Of a DNA stretch of 64,000 nucleotides, positions 52,991-59,671 are shown piece after piece. The position numbers and the translations under genes were made by a program. The notes beneath the pieces were generated by a model that ran no database searches, was not told the DNA's origin, and saw only the letters and a program-made list of their open reading frames with translations. Source of the stretch: Acuticoccus sp965213555 (GTDB taxonomy: Bacteria > Pseudomonadota > Alphaproteobacteria > Rhizobiales > Amorphaceae); contig NZ_OZ243890.1 of the NCBI RefSeq assembly GCF_965213555.1, positions 1,116,001 through 1,180,000 on the forward strand, in the 5' to 3' direction. Each line of letters starts with the position of its first letter. Within the stretch, counting starts at the first letter, position 1.

Positions 52991-54106
52991 TTAGCCGGCG
53001 AGCGGCAGCTCCGCTCCGTCATCACCCAGCCAATCGCTGAGGGCTTGGCTGAGCTCGAGGGGGACGACGACGGGGGTGTCGCTGACACCTTGGGGACCGG
53101 CGACGCCCAGGCCGAGCAGCGCGGCGATGGCAGGGGGCACGTCGGGCACGGTCGGAGCTTGCGCGTCGTAGAGGTCGCCCAAGCCGCCGCCGCTCGCGTC
53201 ATCGAGTGCGGCAACGAAGGTGTTCGACTGGACCACGGGGGACAGGTTGACCGCCCCGGCCGAGGCCACGTTGTCGGCGAACACGATGACGCTGTCGTGG
53301 GCCACGTTGATGAAGGTCGCAGCGATGGCCTTCGCGCTGGCGTCGTTGTCGCTCACGCTGATGTTGGTCTGGACGCCGGCACCCTCCGCGTCGCCTGTTG
53401 CCGTAACGTTGTTGGTCTGCTCGGTGGGGGCGACGTTGAGCGCCGTCGCATGCGCCGTGTTGCCGCCGACGACGACCACGCTGTTGGTGATCTCGTCGAT
53501 GATGGTGATCGCGAGCGCGACGGCGACGCTGTCGTTGTCCACGATCGCGGCGTTGAGTTGGCCTTGGTCCGCGTCGGCGATCCCAGCCCACGCAGCAACT
53601 TCCGGCACGATGGGAGGGGGATCGGATAAGCGTGCGGCTGGTCCGAATGCTGCGCCGTGCGGGGTCGGCGGGATCGCCGGAGCCTTGCTATCCGCGTCCG
53701 CATCGGTCGGCGGTCCCGTCGTCGTGCCAACCTCGGGGCTCGAGGCCGCGCGCTCGGGCGCGGACGGCAGCCCCTTGCCCGCATGTGGCTTCGACGCGAC
53801 CTCAACTCGCACGCCGGCCGACGGCAGCGTCTGGTTCCCGACCGGCGGCGCTGCCTCCCCGGCAGGCTCATCGAAGACTGGTTTGGCGCGCGCCGCATCG
53901 GCGTCGGCCGAGACGGGCGGCGGTGAGGGGTCAGCGGTTGCCGCGTCGGTCGAGGCGCCCGAGGTCCCGTTCGGGGCCGGCCACGACGCGCCGTTCCCGG
54001 CCGCGCCCTGGCGGGCGCCGCCGTCCCGATCGGTCGCGCTCGTCGGGAGTTGGCCTGGACCTGTCCCGTCGTGCGGTCTGCCTTGCAGCCGGTCCCAGAG
54101 GCTCAT
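52991..54106 (-). CDS. Repeat protein of the type I secretion locus, putative cargo
   Basis: A 371-residue protein I do not recognise. Residues 1-165 are low-complexity, rich in Pro, Ala, Gly, Ser and Asp, and hold almost all the Lys and Arg. Residues 183-232 and 246-295 are two ungapped copies of a 50-residue unit (21 of 50 identical) beginning Q-x-N-x4-D-N-D and ending N-x-x-P-x-x-Q-x-N. The tail is acidic (ALSDWLGDDGAELPLAG), as is common for uncleaved C-terminal type I secretion signals. There is no signal peptide and no RTX nonapeptide. The same unit forms most of the two small proteins upstream. It is the last gene after the HlyD adaptor; AGGA precedes the ATG. Confidence 0.8.
   Translation of the reverse strand: MSLWDRLQGRPHDGTGPGQLPTSATDRDGGARQGAAGNGASWPAPNGTSGASTDAATADPSPPPVSADADAARAKPVFDEPAGEAAPPVGNQTLPSAGVRVEVASKPHAGKGLPSAPERAASSPEVGTTTGPPTDADADSKAPAIPPTPHGAAFGPAARLSDPPPIVPEVAAWAGIADADQGQLNAAIVDNDSVAVALAITIIDEITNSVVVVGGNTAHATALNVAPTEQTNNVTATGDAEGAGVQTNISVSDNDASAKAIAATFINVAHDSVIVFADNVASAGAVNLSPVVQSNTFVAALDDASGGGLGDLYDAQAPTVPDVPPAIAALLGLGVAGPQGVSDTPVVVPLELSQALSDWLGDDGAELPLAG
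53222..53371 (-). repeat. Second copy of the 50-residue repeat in the 371-residue protein
   Basis: Encodes residues 246-295. It shares VSDNDASA with the 78-residue small protein and NLSPV with the 85-residue one. Confidence 0.85.
53411..53560 (-). repeat. First copy of the 50-residue repeat in the 371-residue protein
   Basis: Encodes residues 183-232, aligned without gaps to residues 246-295 with 21 of 50 identities, mainly N, D, A, V and Q at fixed spacing. Confidence 0.85.
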
Positions 54107-54169
54107 CAGGAAGGTCCTCGTTGGTCGCAGGATGGGCGGTCGCCGCCGCCGCTTACGGACGTTTGCAAT

Positions 54170-55525
54170 TCAGTCCTCCCGGAACGCGCGGTTGAGCGAG
54201 TCGAGGAGCGGAGCGAACGCGTAGAGCGCGACGGTCGTCTCGCCCGTCTTGACGAAGATCTGCACTGGCATGCCGAGCAGGACCTCGATGTCGCCGCGTC
54301 CGGCAAGGTCGTCACGGATGGCGACCGTCATCGCGTAGTACATCTCGCCGGTGCGAGGATCGGTGAGGCCGTCGGCCGACAGGTGCGTGACGATGCCGTG
54401 GAGCGGCCGCGCCCGACGATGGTTGTAGGCCACGAGGTGCACCTCGGCCGGAAGCCCATGCCTGACCACGTCGATGTCCTCGGGTCGGAGGCGCGCCCGC
54501 ACGACGGGACGGTCATCGCGCGGTGTGACGTCCAGCAGCGGTGCGCCGGGGCTGATGGTGCCGCCCGGCGTGCGAACGCGGAGGTCCGTCACGACGCCGT
54601 CCTCCGGTGCCCTCACCTCGAGTCGGGCGAGCTCGTCCCGCGCCACCTCCAGCATCTCGGCGAGTTGCAGCGCCCTGTTCTGCGCGTCGACGAGCGCCTG
54701 GGTCGTCTCCTTCTGACGGTCGCGCTGCAGCTTCAGGAGGTCGGCCTTGGCCTCGGCAATCGCCTGACGGGTCCGTGCGATCCGCGCCAAGGCCTCGGCG
54801 CGGCGGCCGACGACTTCGACCTCCTCCCGCTGCAACGCGAGGAGCCGTGGGCGGGGGGCGAGGCCGCGATCGACCAGGCGCTCGACGTCCGCGATCTCGC
54901 GCTGCGCGAGCGCGAGCCTGTCCTCGGCCGCGCCCCTTTGCGCCTCGAGCCCGACGATCTCCTGGACGAGCTGGGCGATCCGCTCCGCGGTGATCTCGTC
55001 CTCCGCCTCCGCGACCGCACGTCCCGTGTCGAAGACGGCCCTTTGTCCGGCGAGCAGGGCCGCGACGGAGCGGTCCACGCCGGCAGCAGCGGCCAATCGG
55101 TCCGGGAAGACCAACGTGGCTCCGCCGCCGAGCTCGGCGTTCAGCCGGGCCTCCCGCGCACGGGTGTTCCAGAGCTGCGCCTGGAGGAGGTCGGCCTTGG
55201 TCCGCACCTTCGTGTCGTCCAGCCGGATGAGCGTCTGCCCGGCCTGCACCACGTCGCCGTCGCGAACGAGGATGTCGCGGACGATGCCGCCTTCGTAGTG
55301 CTGCACGCTCTTGCGCTTGGTCTCGGCCTCGATCACGCCGGCGGCGATGGCAGCGCTCTCGAGCGGGGCGAAAGCGGCCCAGCCCCCAAGGCCGACGATG
55401 AAGACGAGGACCATGATGTTGCCGAGCCGCGTGAGGCCGCGCAGCCGAGCCGCGGGCGATGCGGGGGCTCCCGCTGGTGCCGCTCCGTCGTCGCCCGGCG
55501 AGCGAGCGATCCCCATCATGCTCAT
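54170..55525 (-). CDS. HlyD-family type I secretion adaptor (membrane fusion protein)
   Basis: A 451-residue periplasmic adaptor linking an inner-membrane ABC exporter to an outer-membrane TolC-like channel. There is a short cytoplasmic N-terminus, one membrane segment (~35-57), then the HlyD signature AAGVIEAETKRKSVQHYEGGIV and VRDGDVVQAGQTLIRLDD (lipoyl domain), a long coiled-coil hairpin (~110-300), and a C-terminal beta-barrel with PVQIFVKTGETTVALY. This is the PrtE/PrsE-like class. The ATG overlaps the ABC gene stop by 4 bases. No TolC gene lies in the window. Confidence 0.95.
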   Translation of the reverse strand: MSMMGIARSPGDDGAAPAGAPASPAARLRGLTRLGNIMVLVFIVGLGGWAAFAPLESAAIAAGVIEAETKRKSVQHYEGGIVRDILVRDGDVVQAGQTLIRLDDTKVRTKADLLQAQLWNTRAREARLNAELGGGATLVFPDRLAAAAGVDRSVAALLAGQRAVFDTGRAVAEAEDEITAERIAQLVQEIVGLEAQRGAAEDRLALAQREIADVERLVDRGLAPRPRLLALQREEVEVVGRRAEALARIARTRQAIAEAKADLLKLQRDRQKETTQALVDAQNRALQLAEMLEVARDELARLEVRAPEDGVVTDLRVRTPGGTISPGAPLLDVTPRDDRPVVRARLRPEDIDVVRHGLPAEVHLVAYNHRRARPLHGIVTHLSADGLTDPRTGEMYYAMTVAIRDDLAGRGDIEVLLGMPVQIFVKTGETTVALYAFAPLLDSLNRAFRED

Positions 55526-57342
55526 GGGCGTCCCTCCGGTGACACGGGCGACGCGCTGCCCTGCGGGCGGGTTGGGGCCGCGTCCGCCATAACCGCACTC
55601 CGACCTTGATCGAGCGTCGGCGGCGAAGCCTCCGCGGCCGTGACACGCTTCTCGTAGATCTCCTGCGTCGGCCCGAACCGAGCGAGCGTGCCCCCTTGCA
55701 GCACCGCCACCTTGTCGGCGACGGTGAGGCACGCGACGCGGTGCGCGATGAGGACGACGACGGTGCCGCCGGCCTTCGCCACGGCCACCGCATGGAGGAG
55801 CGCCCGCTCGCCGCAGTCGTCGAGGTGCAGGTAGGGCTCGTCGAGCACGACGAGCTGGGGGCGGCCGAAGAAGGCACGCGCCAGCGCGATCCGTTGCCGG
55901 TGCCCCCCGGGGAGCGCGGTGATCGTGCTGAGCTCCGTGTCGTACCCTGCGGCGAGCTGCATGATGGCCGCATGTACGCCGACGAGCTTGGCCGCCGCCG
56001 TGACGGCCGCCATGTCGATGGGTCCGAGGCGGGCGATGTTCTCCGCGATCGTGCCCTCGAACAGTTCAGGCTCGGGCGGCAGGTAGCCGAGGTGACGGGC
56101 GCCGCTGCCGCCGACCCAGGTGCCGACGTCGATGTCGTCGAGCTGCACGCGGCCCACGGTGGGCGCCAGCGTCCCGGCGATGACGCGCCCCAACGTGGTC
56201 TTCCCCGACCCGGTAGGCCCGACGATGCACAGGCACTCGCCCGGACTGAGCGTCAGCGACACCCCCTGCAGCACCAGGCTTGTCGTGCCCTGCGGCACGT
56301 AGGTCATGTTGCGCACGCGCAGCTCGCCCCGCGGGACGCCGGTCGGAGGGACCTGAGGCTCGGCGGTCCGGCCGCCCGTCGACAGGACCTCCGTCAGCCG
56401 GTCGTGGGCGAGCCGCACCGAGCCGAGCGCCTTCCAGCCGACGATCGCCCCCTCGATCGGCCCGAGACCACGCCCCAAGAGGAGCGAGGCGACGAAGATG
56501 ATGCCGGGGTTGAGGTGGTCCCTCAAAACCAGCCACGCGGCAGCGCCCATGATGAGGACCTGAGCGAGGGAGCGCGTTGCCCGCGAGAGCGCCTGGAACG
56601 CCTCGCCGCGCCGTAGCGCCGACCCCTGCGCGGCGCGCGCCGCCAACTGGTGGCCGCCGATGGATCGCGCGACGCCGTCGAGCATGCCCATGGCGCGGAT
56701 CGCCTGCAGGTTGCCCACCGCGGCACTCAATCGTTGCTGGACCCGCGCCTCGGCGACTTGGGCACGGTTGATCGCATCCCTGGTCAGGAGCTCACCGCCG
56801 AGCGCGCTGGCGACCATCACCAGGACGCCGGTCGCCGCGATGCCGCCGAGCAGCGGATCGACGAGGAAGAGGAGGCCGACGAAGACGATCGCCCAGGGCA
56901 GGTCGAACAGGGACAGGCATCCCGGCGACCCGATGAACTGACGCAGCGCCGTCAGGTCGCGGTAGGTCTCGGCGGCGACGTTGCGGTCCCTTCGCTCGGC
57001 GTAGGCGAAGGTCGCGCTGAGCGCCGAGGGGCGCAGGCGATCCTCGAGCCACAGTCCGAGGCGGGCCATGATCCCGCGCCGCAGCGAGTCCAAAGCGGCG
57101 TCGACGAGCACCGCCGCGGCGATGATGCCCGTCAGCATGACGAGCGTGTCGACGCTGCGGCTCGGCAGCACTCGATCGTAGATCTGCAGGAGGAAGAGCG
57201 GCGGTGCGAGCAGAAGCAGGTTGTAGCCGCAGCTGTAGGCGAAGACGAGGCCGAACGTGCCGCGGCAGGCGCTGAGCGCCCGTTGCAGCTCGGTGGGGCA
57301 CCGTCGCCGGTCGAACCTGTCTTGGGTCAGCATGGCGGGCAC
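55522..57342 (-). CDS. Type I secretion ABC transporter (PrtD-like) with altered NBD motifs
   Basis: A 606-residue fused permease-ATPase for one-step export. About six helices lie in residues ~28-300; no C39 peptidase domain precedes them. The ATPase has Walker A GPTGSGKTT (375-383), Walker B LVVLDEP and H-loop LIAHR. However the Q-loop reads GYLPPEPELFEGT, with Pro423 where related exporters have Gln, and the signature reads LPGGHRQR instead of LSGGQ-R-Q-R. The likely start is GTG at 57342, with AGGA at good spacing; ATG at 57333 is possible. It lies between the small-protein genes and hlyD in one transcript direction. Confidence 0.93.
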   Translation of the reverse strand: MPAMLTQDRFDRRRCPTELQRALSACRGTFGLVFAYSCGYNLLLLAPPLFLLQIYDRVLPSRSVDTLVMLTGIIAAAVLVDAALDSLRRGIMARLGLWLEDRLRPSALSATFAYAERRDRNVAAETYRDLTALRQFIGSPGCLSLFDLPWAIVFVGLLFLVDPLLGGIAATGVLVMVASALGGELLTRDAINRAQVAEARVQQRLSAAVGNLQAIRAMGMLDGVARSIGGHQLAARAAQGSALRRGEAFQALSRATRSLAQVLIMGAAAWLVLRDHLNPGIIFVASLLLGRGLGPIEGAIVGWKALGSVRLAHDRLTEVLSTGGRTAEPQVPPTGVPRGELRVRNMTYVPQGTTSLVLQGVSLTLSPGECLCIVGPTGSGKTTLGRVIAGTLAPTVGRVQLDDIDVGTWVGGSGARHLGYLPPEPELFEGTIAENIARLGPIDMAAVTAAAKLVGVHAAIMQLAAGYDTELSTITALPGGHRQRIALARAFFGRPQLVVLDEPYLHLDDCGERALLHAVAVAKAGGTVVVLIAHRVACLTVADKVAVLQGGTLARFGPTQEIYEKRVTAAEASPPTLDQGRSAVMADAAPTRPQGSASPVSPEGRP

Positions 57343-57469
57343 GGGTCGGGTTCCTGGTCCATGGGTCGGCGCACGTTTTCGAGGGACGCCGCGGCGCGCG
57401 ACGCGACGGAGGCCTCGCTCGACCGGAGGGCCCCTGGCATTGGATCGCCAAGCCCCTCGCGGTCGAGGT

Positions 57470-57494
57470 CAGGCCGGGATCTGCTCCCGGCCTG
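57470..57494. terminator. Perfect 10-bp hairpin after the 78-residue gene
   Basis: CAGGCCGGGA (57470-57479) and TCCCGGCCTG (57485-57494) are exact reverse complements with a 5-base loop, 4 bases beyond the stop of the small gene and 127 bases before the ABC gene start (minus strand). No U-tract follows, so it is better read as an attenuator or mRNA-stabilising stem than a full terminator. Confidence 0.6.
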
Positions 57495-57498
57495 CAGG

Positions 57499-57735
57499 TC
57501 AGAGGACGTCCGCGTCGCTATCGATGATCGAGTCGAGGTCGAGGCCCAGGTTGATCTGGGTGATCGGCGATGCGTTCACGGCAGTGGACGTTGCCGTGGC
57601 AAGGTTCGCGGCGTTGACCGCGATCAGCCCGGCCGCCACGTCGTTGCCGCCGGAATCGGCCTGCGAGCCAGCCGACGCGTCGTTGTCGCTGACGTTCCAG
57701 TTGGCCTGTTCCATCAGCGTCTGGATGGCATTCAT
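57499..57735 (-). CDS. Small secretion-locus protein, 78 residues
   Basis: Not a family I recognise. It aligns without gaps over its whole length to the 85-residue protein encoded just upstream (36 of 78 identical), including the repeat unit from Gln10 to Asn62, and ends in an acidic-hydrophobic tail (DLDSIIDSDADVL). It contains no Lys, Arg, Cys or His, and its only aromatic residue is a Trp. There is no signal peptide. AAGGAG lies six bases before the ATG, so strong translation is likely. The position directly before the ABC exporter suggests it is an export substrate. Confidence 0.8.
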   Translation of the reverse strand: MNAIQTLMEQANWNVSDNDASAGSQADSGGNDVAAGLIAVNAANLATATSTAVNASPITQINLGLDLDSIIDSDADVL

Positions 57736-57787
57736 GGTCCGCTCCTTAGGGTTGCACCCTCAACGGCGGGCATGCCGCTGCGGGTAG

Positions 57788-57804
57788 CTGAACGGGCCGT
57801 TCAG
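57788..57804. other. 7-bp inverted repeat at the stop of the 85-residue gene
   Basis: CTGAACG and CGTTCAG form perfect arms around GGC and include the stop codon (57801-57803). It precedes the 78-residue gene by about 50 bases. Confidence 0.45.
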
Positions 57805-58058
57805 GCCATGATGTCGGATGGGCTCAACAGCTCGGCGTCCGCATCGAAGAGCGCGTCGATGTCCGACCCGACGTTGGCCTGGGTCACCGGCGACAGGTTC
57901 ACGCCGGCCGCGGTCGCGGTTTGCGGGTTGAGCAGGTTCGCCGCGATCAGGCCGCCCACGACCTGGTCCCCGCCTCCGCTCGCCATGGCGGCGGCCGGGG
58001 AGTCGTGGTCGCTGTGATTCACGTTCCCCTGGGGAATGTATGAGAAGTTCGTGTTCAT
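57801..58058 (-). CDS. Small secretion-locus protein, 85 residues
   Basis: First gene of the secretion operon; not a family I recognise. It has the Q10-x-N ... D-H-D ... N-x-S-P-x-x-Q-x-N unit found once here, once in the 78-residue paralogue and twice in the 371-residue protein. It has no Lys, Arg or Cys. A Gly-rich middle (ASGGGDQVVGGLIAAN) and acidic end (DIDALFDADAELL then seven more residues) are shared features. I chose the ATG at 58058, preceded by AAGGAAGGA; the frame is open upstream but looks unlike protein. Likely exported by the adjacent ABC/HlyD pair. Confidence 0.8.
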   Translation of the reverse strand: MNTNFSYIPQGNVNHSDHDSPAAAMASGGGDQVVGGLIAANLLNPQTATAAGVNLSPVTQANVGSDIDALFDADAELLSPSDIMA

Positions 58059-58470
58059 CGTCAGTCCTTCCTTTCGGTGCCACGCAGCCGCCGGCATCGC
58101 TCGCCGACCCCGACGCTGCCCCTGCAAGCTGACGGCGAATCCTCGGGCCCGATATTGCCAGGATGGGGGCAGCCCCCTGCACGCGGCCACGCCGTCGGGG
58201 TCGCCCCGCCGGATGTGACGTCATCACTTCCGGTGCACGTCGGCATGGGGACACGAGCGTAGACACCCCAGCGAGGGGCGTCCCATCGGACCCGTCCGCC
58301 GCGCGGCGGGGCGAGCCCGACACCCCCGATCGGAGCCATCGGCACGCGGCCACCCTCCGCCAGCATCCTGATGGGCTGCCCCGCAAGGCCGGTCGGCACG
58401 CAGGCTCCGGCGAGGTACAATCTGTGATCATCAACCCTTACATCAACCCCGGGTTGTAGTGGTGGGCCCC
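58059..58470. other. 412-base divergent intergenic region
   Basis: No gene is supported here. It must hold the promoter of the minus-strand secretion operon and that of the DUF6894 gene. Visible elements are TGACGTCA at 58216-58223, a -10-like TACAAT at 58416-58421 on the plus strand without a clear -35, two CATCAACCC copies (from 58429 and 58441) and the palindrome at 58444. Confidence 0.5.
58444..58456. promoter_or_regulatory. Palindrome before the DUF6894 gene
   Basis: CAACCC and GGGTTG surround one C (13 bases). The left arm is part of a repeated CATCAACCC (two copies 12 bases apart). It lies 14 bases before the GTG start, a likely operator or leader stem. Confidence 0.4.
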
Positions 58471-58707
58471 GTGCCGAAATACTTCTTTCACCTTGTCTCG
58501 CAGCACAGCGCCCATCGCGATCGCGATGGCGTTGAGTTGCCGAGCGATGCCGCGGCCGGACAGACGGCGGCGGAGGTTGTCGGAGACATCCTGCGCCGCG
58601 AGCCAGATGTCCTTCGCGAGTGGACAACCTGGAGCATCGAAATCGAAGATGCACACGGCAGACGGGTAGCGAACGTGCCGCTTACCCAGAAAAAGCCGCA
58701 ACGATGA
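58471..58707 (+). CDS. DUF6894-type small protein
   Basis: A 78-residue protein starting MPKYFFHL with RDRDGVELPSDAAA, the pattern of the DUF6894 family common in Hyphomicrobiales; function unknown. The GTG at 58471 gives the family's normal N-terminus; another GTG at 58459 is in frame. It is divergent from the secretion operon and co-directional with the LuxR regulator 150 bases downstream. Confidence 0.75.
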   Translation: MPKYFFHLVSQHSAHRDRDGVELPSDAAAGQTAAEVVGDILRREPDVLREWTTWSIEIEDAHGRRVANVPLTQKKPQR

Positions 58708-58735
58708 CGGTCACTCGGAGTTGGCAAAACACAGC

Positions 58736-58810
58736 ATGGAGGAAAAGACCGAGGACACCGCCGACCGGAACCCGCAATCGCTCGCCGACATCCTCAAGCA
58801 GGGTGGCTAA
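58736..58810 (+). CDS. Possible 24-residue peptide
   Basis: An open frame encoding MEEKTEDTADRNPQSLADIL followed by KQGG, between the DUF6894 and LuxR genes. It is hydrophilic with a short amphipathic end. No good ribosome site is seen (GGAG is about 16 bases away), so it may not be translated. Confidence 0.25.
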   Translation: MEEKTEDTADRNPQSLADILKQGG

Positions 58811-58856
58811 AGCTATCACAAGCGCAGGCATGGCAAGCCTGTAGCCGGAGTTTCGC

Positions 58857-59567
58857 ATGTCGAGAGAGGTGGATCAGCGGGCGCTGTTCGAACGGCCCGT
58901 CCTCGTCGTGATCGAACGCGGAGCGTTGCTCCGGTCCTTGATGCGAAGCGTCCTCGAGGCGCAGTTCGACCAGTTCGACGTGCTGGAGTTCGCCGGCCAC
59001 GACGAGGTCGACAACGCCGACGGCCGCAACGTACGGCTCGTCGTCGTGGGAGTTGCCGGGACGGCCGGGATCGAGCAGCAGTCCGAGGCGCTGCGCAAGG
59101 TCGTCGACGCCGTCCCCGACACCCCGGTTGCCCTCATCTGCGAGACCGACGAGACCGACTTCGCTTGGACGCTGCGAGCGGGCATCAAGGGCGTCATCTG
59201 CTCGACGACGACGCCCATCGAGATCGTCATCCCCGCCCTTCAGCTGCTGCTCGCCGGCGGGACGTACTACACGACCTCGCTGCTCGACGGCGTCCGACCG
59301 CACGGCCCTCGACACCACAGCGCACCAGCGAGTGACCCTGCCTTCGATGGCGCTGCGGCAAACATCGCCGTGCTGCTGACCGCTCGCGAGCAGCAGGTGC
59401 TGAACCAGATCTGCAATGCGCAGTCGAACAAGCAGATCGCCCGCAGCCTCAGCATCTCCGAGAACACCGCCAAGATGCACGTGCGCCGGATCCTGTCGAA
59501 GCTGCACGTGCGCACCCGCATCGAGGCCGCGCTCCTGTTCCGTTCCCCCGTCGACCAGGCGTCCTGA
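58857..59567 (+). CDS. LuxR-type regulator with degenerate receiver domain
   Basis: A 236-residue protein laid out like a NarL-type response regulator. The C-terminal HTH is intact: LTAREQQVLNQICNAQSNKQIARSLSISENTAKMHVRRILSKL (~174-216, in pieces). The N-terminal ~125 residues have the receiver strand pattern, but the phosphoacceptor position after strand 3 reads VVVGVAG, with no Asp; the acidic pair after strand 1 is Ile-Glu, and the strand-5 lysine is lost (GVICSTT). It is therefore probably phosphorylation-independent. GGAG precedes the ATG. It lies next to, and pointing away from, the secretion operon and may control it. Confidence 0.87.
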   Translation: MSREVDQRALFERPVLVVIERGALLRSLMRSVLEAQFDQFDVLEFAGHDEVDNADGRNVRLVVVGVAGTAGIEQQSEALRKVVDAVPDTPVALICETDETDFAWTLRAGIKGVICSTTTPIEIVIPALQLLLAGGTYYTTSLLDGVRPHGPRHHSAPASDPAFDGAAANIAVLLTAREQQVLNQICNAQSNKQIARSLSISENTAKMHVRRILSKLHVRTRIEAALLFRSPVDQAS

Positions 59568-59671
59568 CGCGCCGCGCCACCGTGCGGTCGCGCAGCGCGA
59601 AGGCCGGCAGTGCGCCGCGGCGGCGACGGCGGAGGGGCACACTGCCCGCGCCGCCACTCGGCCCGCCTGCG

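Noticed and set aside
52991..54106. RTX calcium-binding cargo
   Set aside because: No GGxGxD nonapeptide array is present; a single GGGLGD is not enough.
57499..58058. Double-glycine leader and bacteriocin-like processing in the two small proteins
   Set aside because: Both have an aligned Gly-Gly, but there is no leader hydrophobic pattern before it and the ABC protein lacks a C39 peptidase domain.
58216..58223. TGACGTCA palindrome in the intergenic region
   Set aside because: Eight-base palindromes occur by chance at this length scale and the flanks are not symmetric.
59606..59646. GGCAGTG/CACTGCC inverted repeat between the LuxR and znuA genes as a terminator
   Set aside because: The arms are 27 bases apart with no U-tract; too weak to call a terminator.
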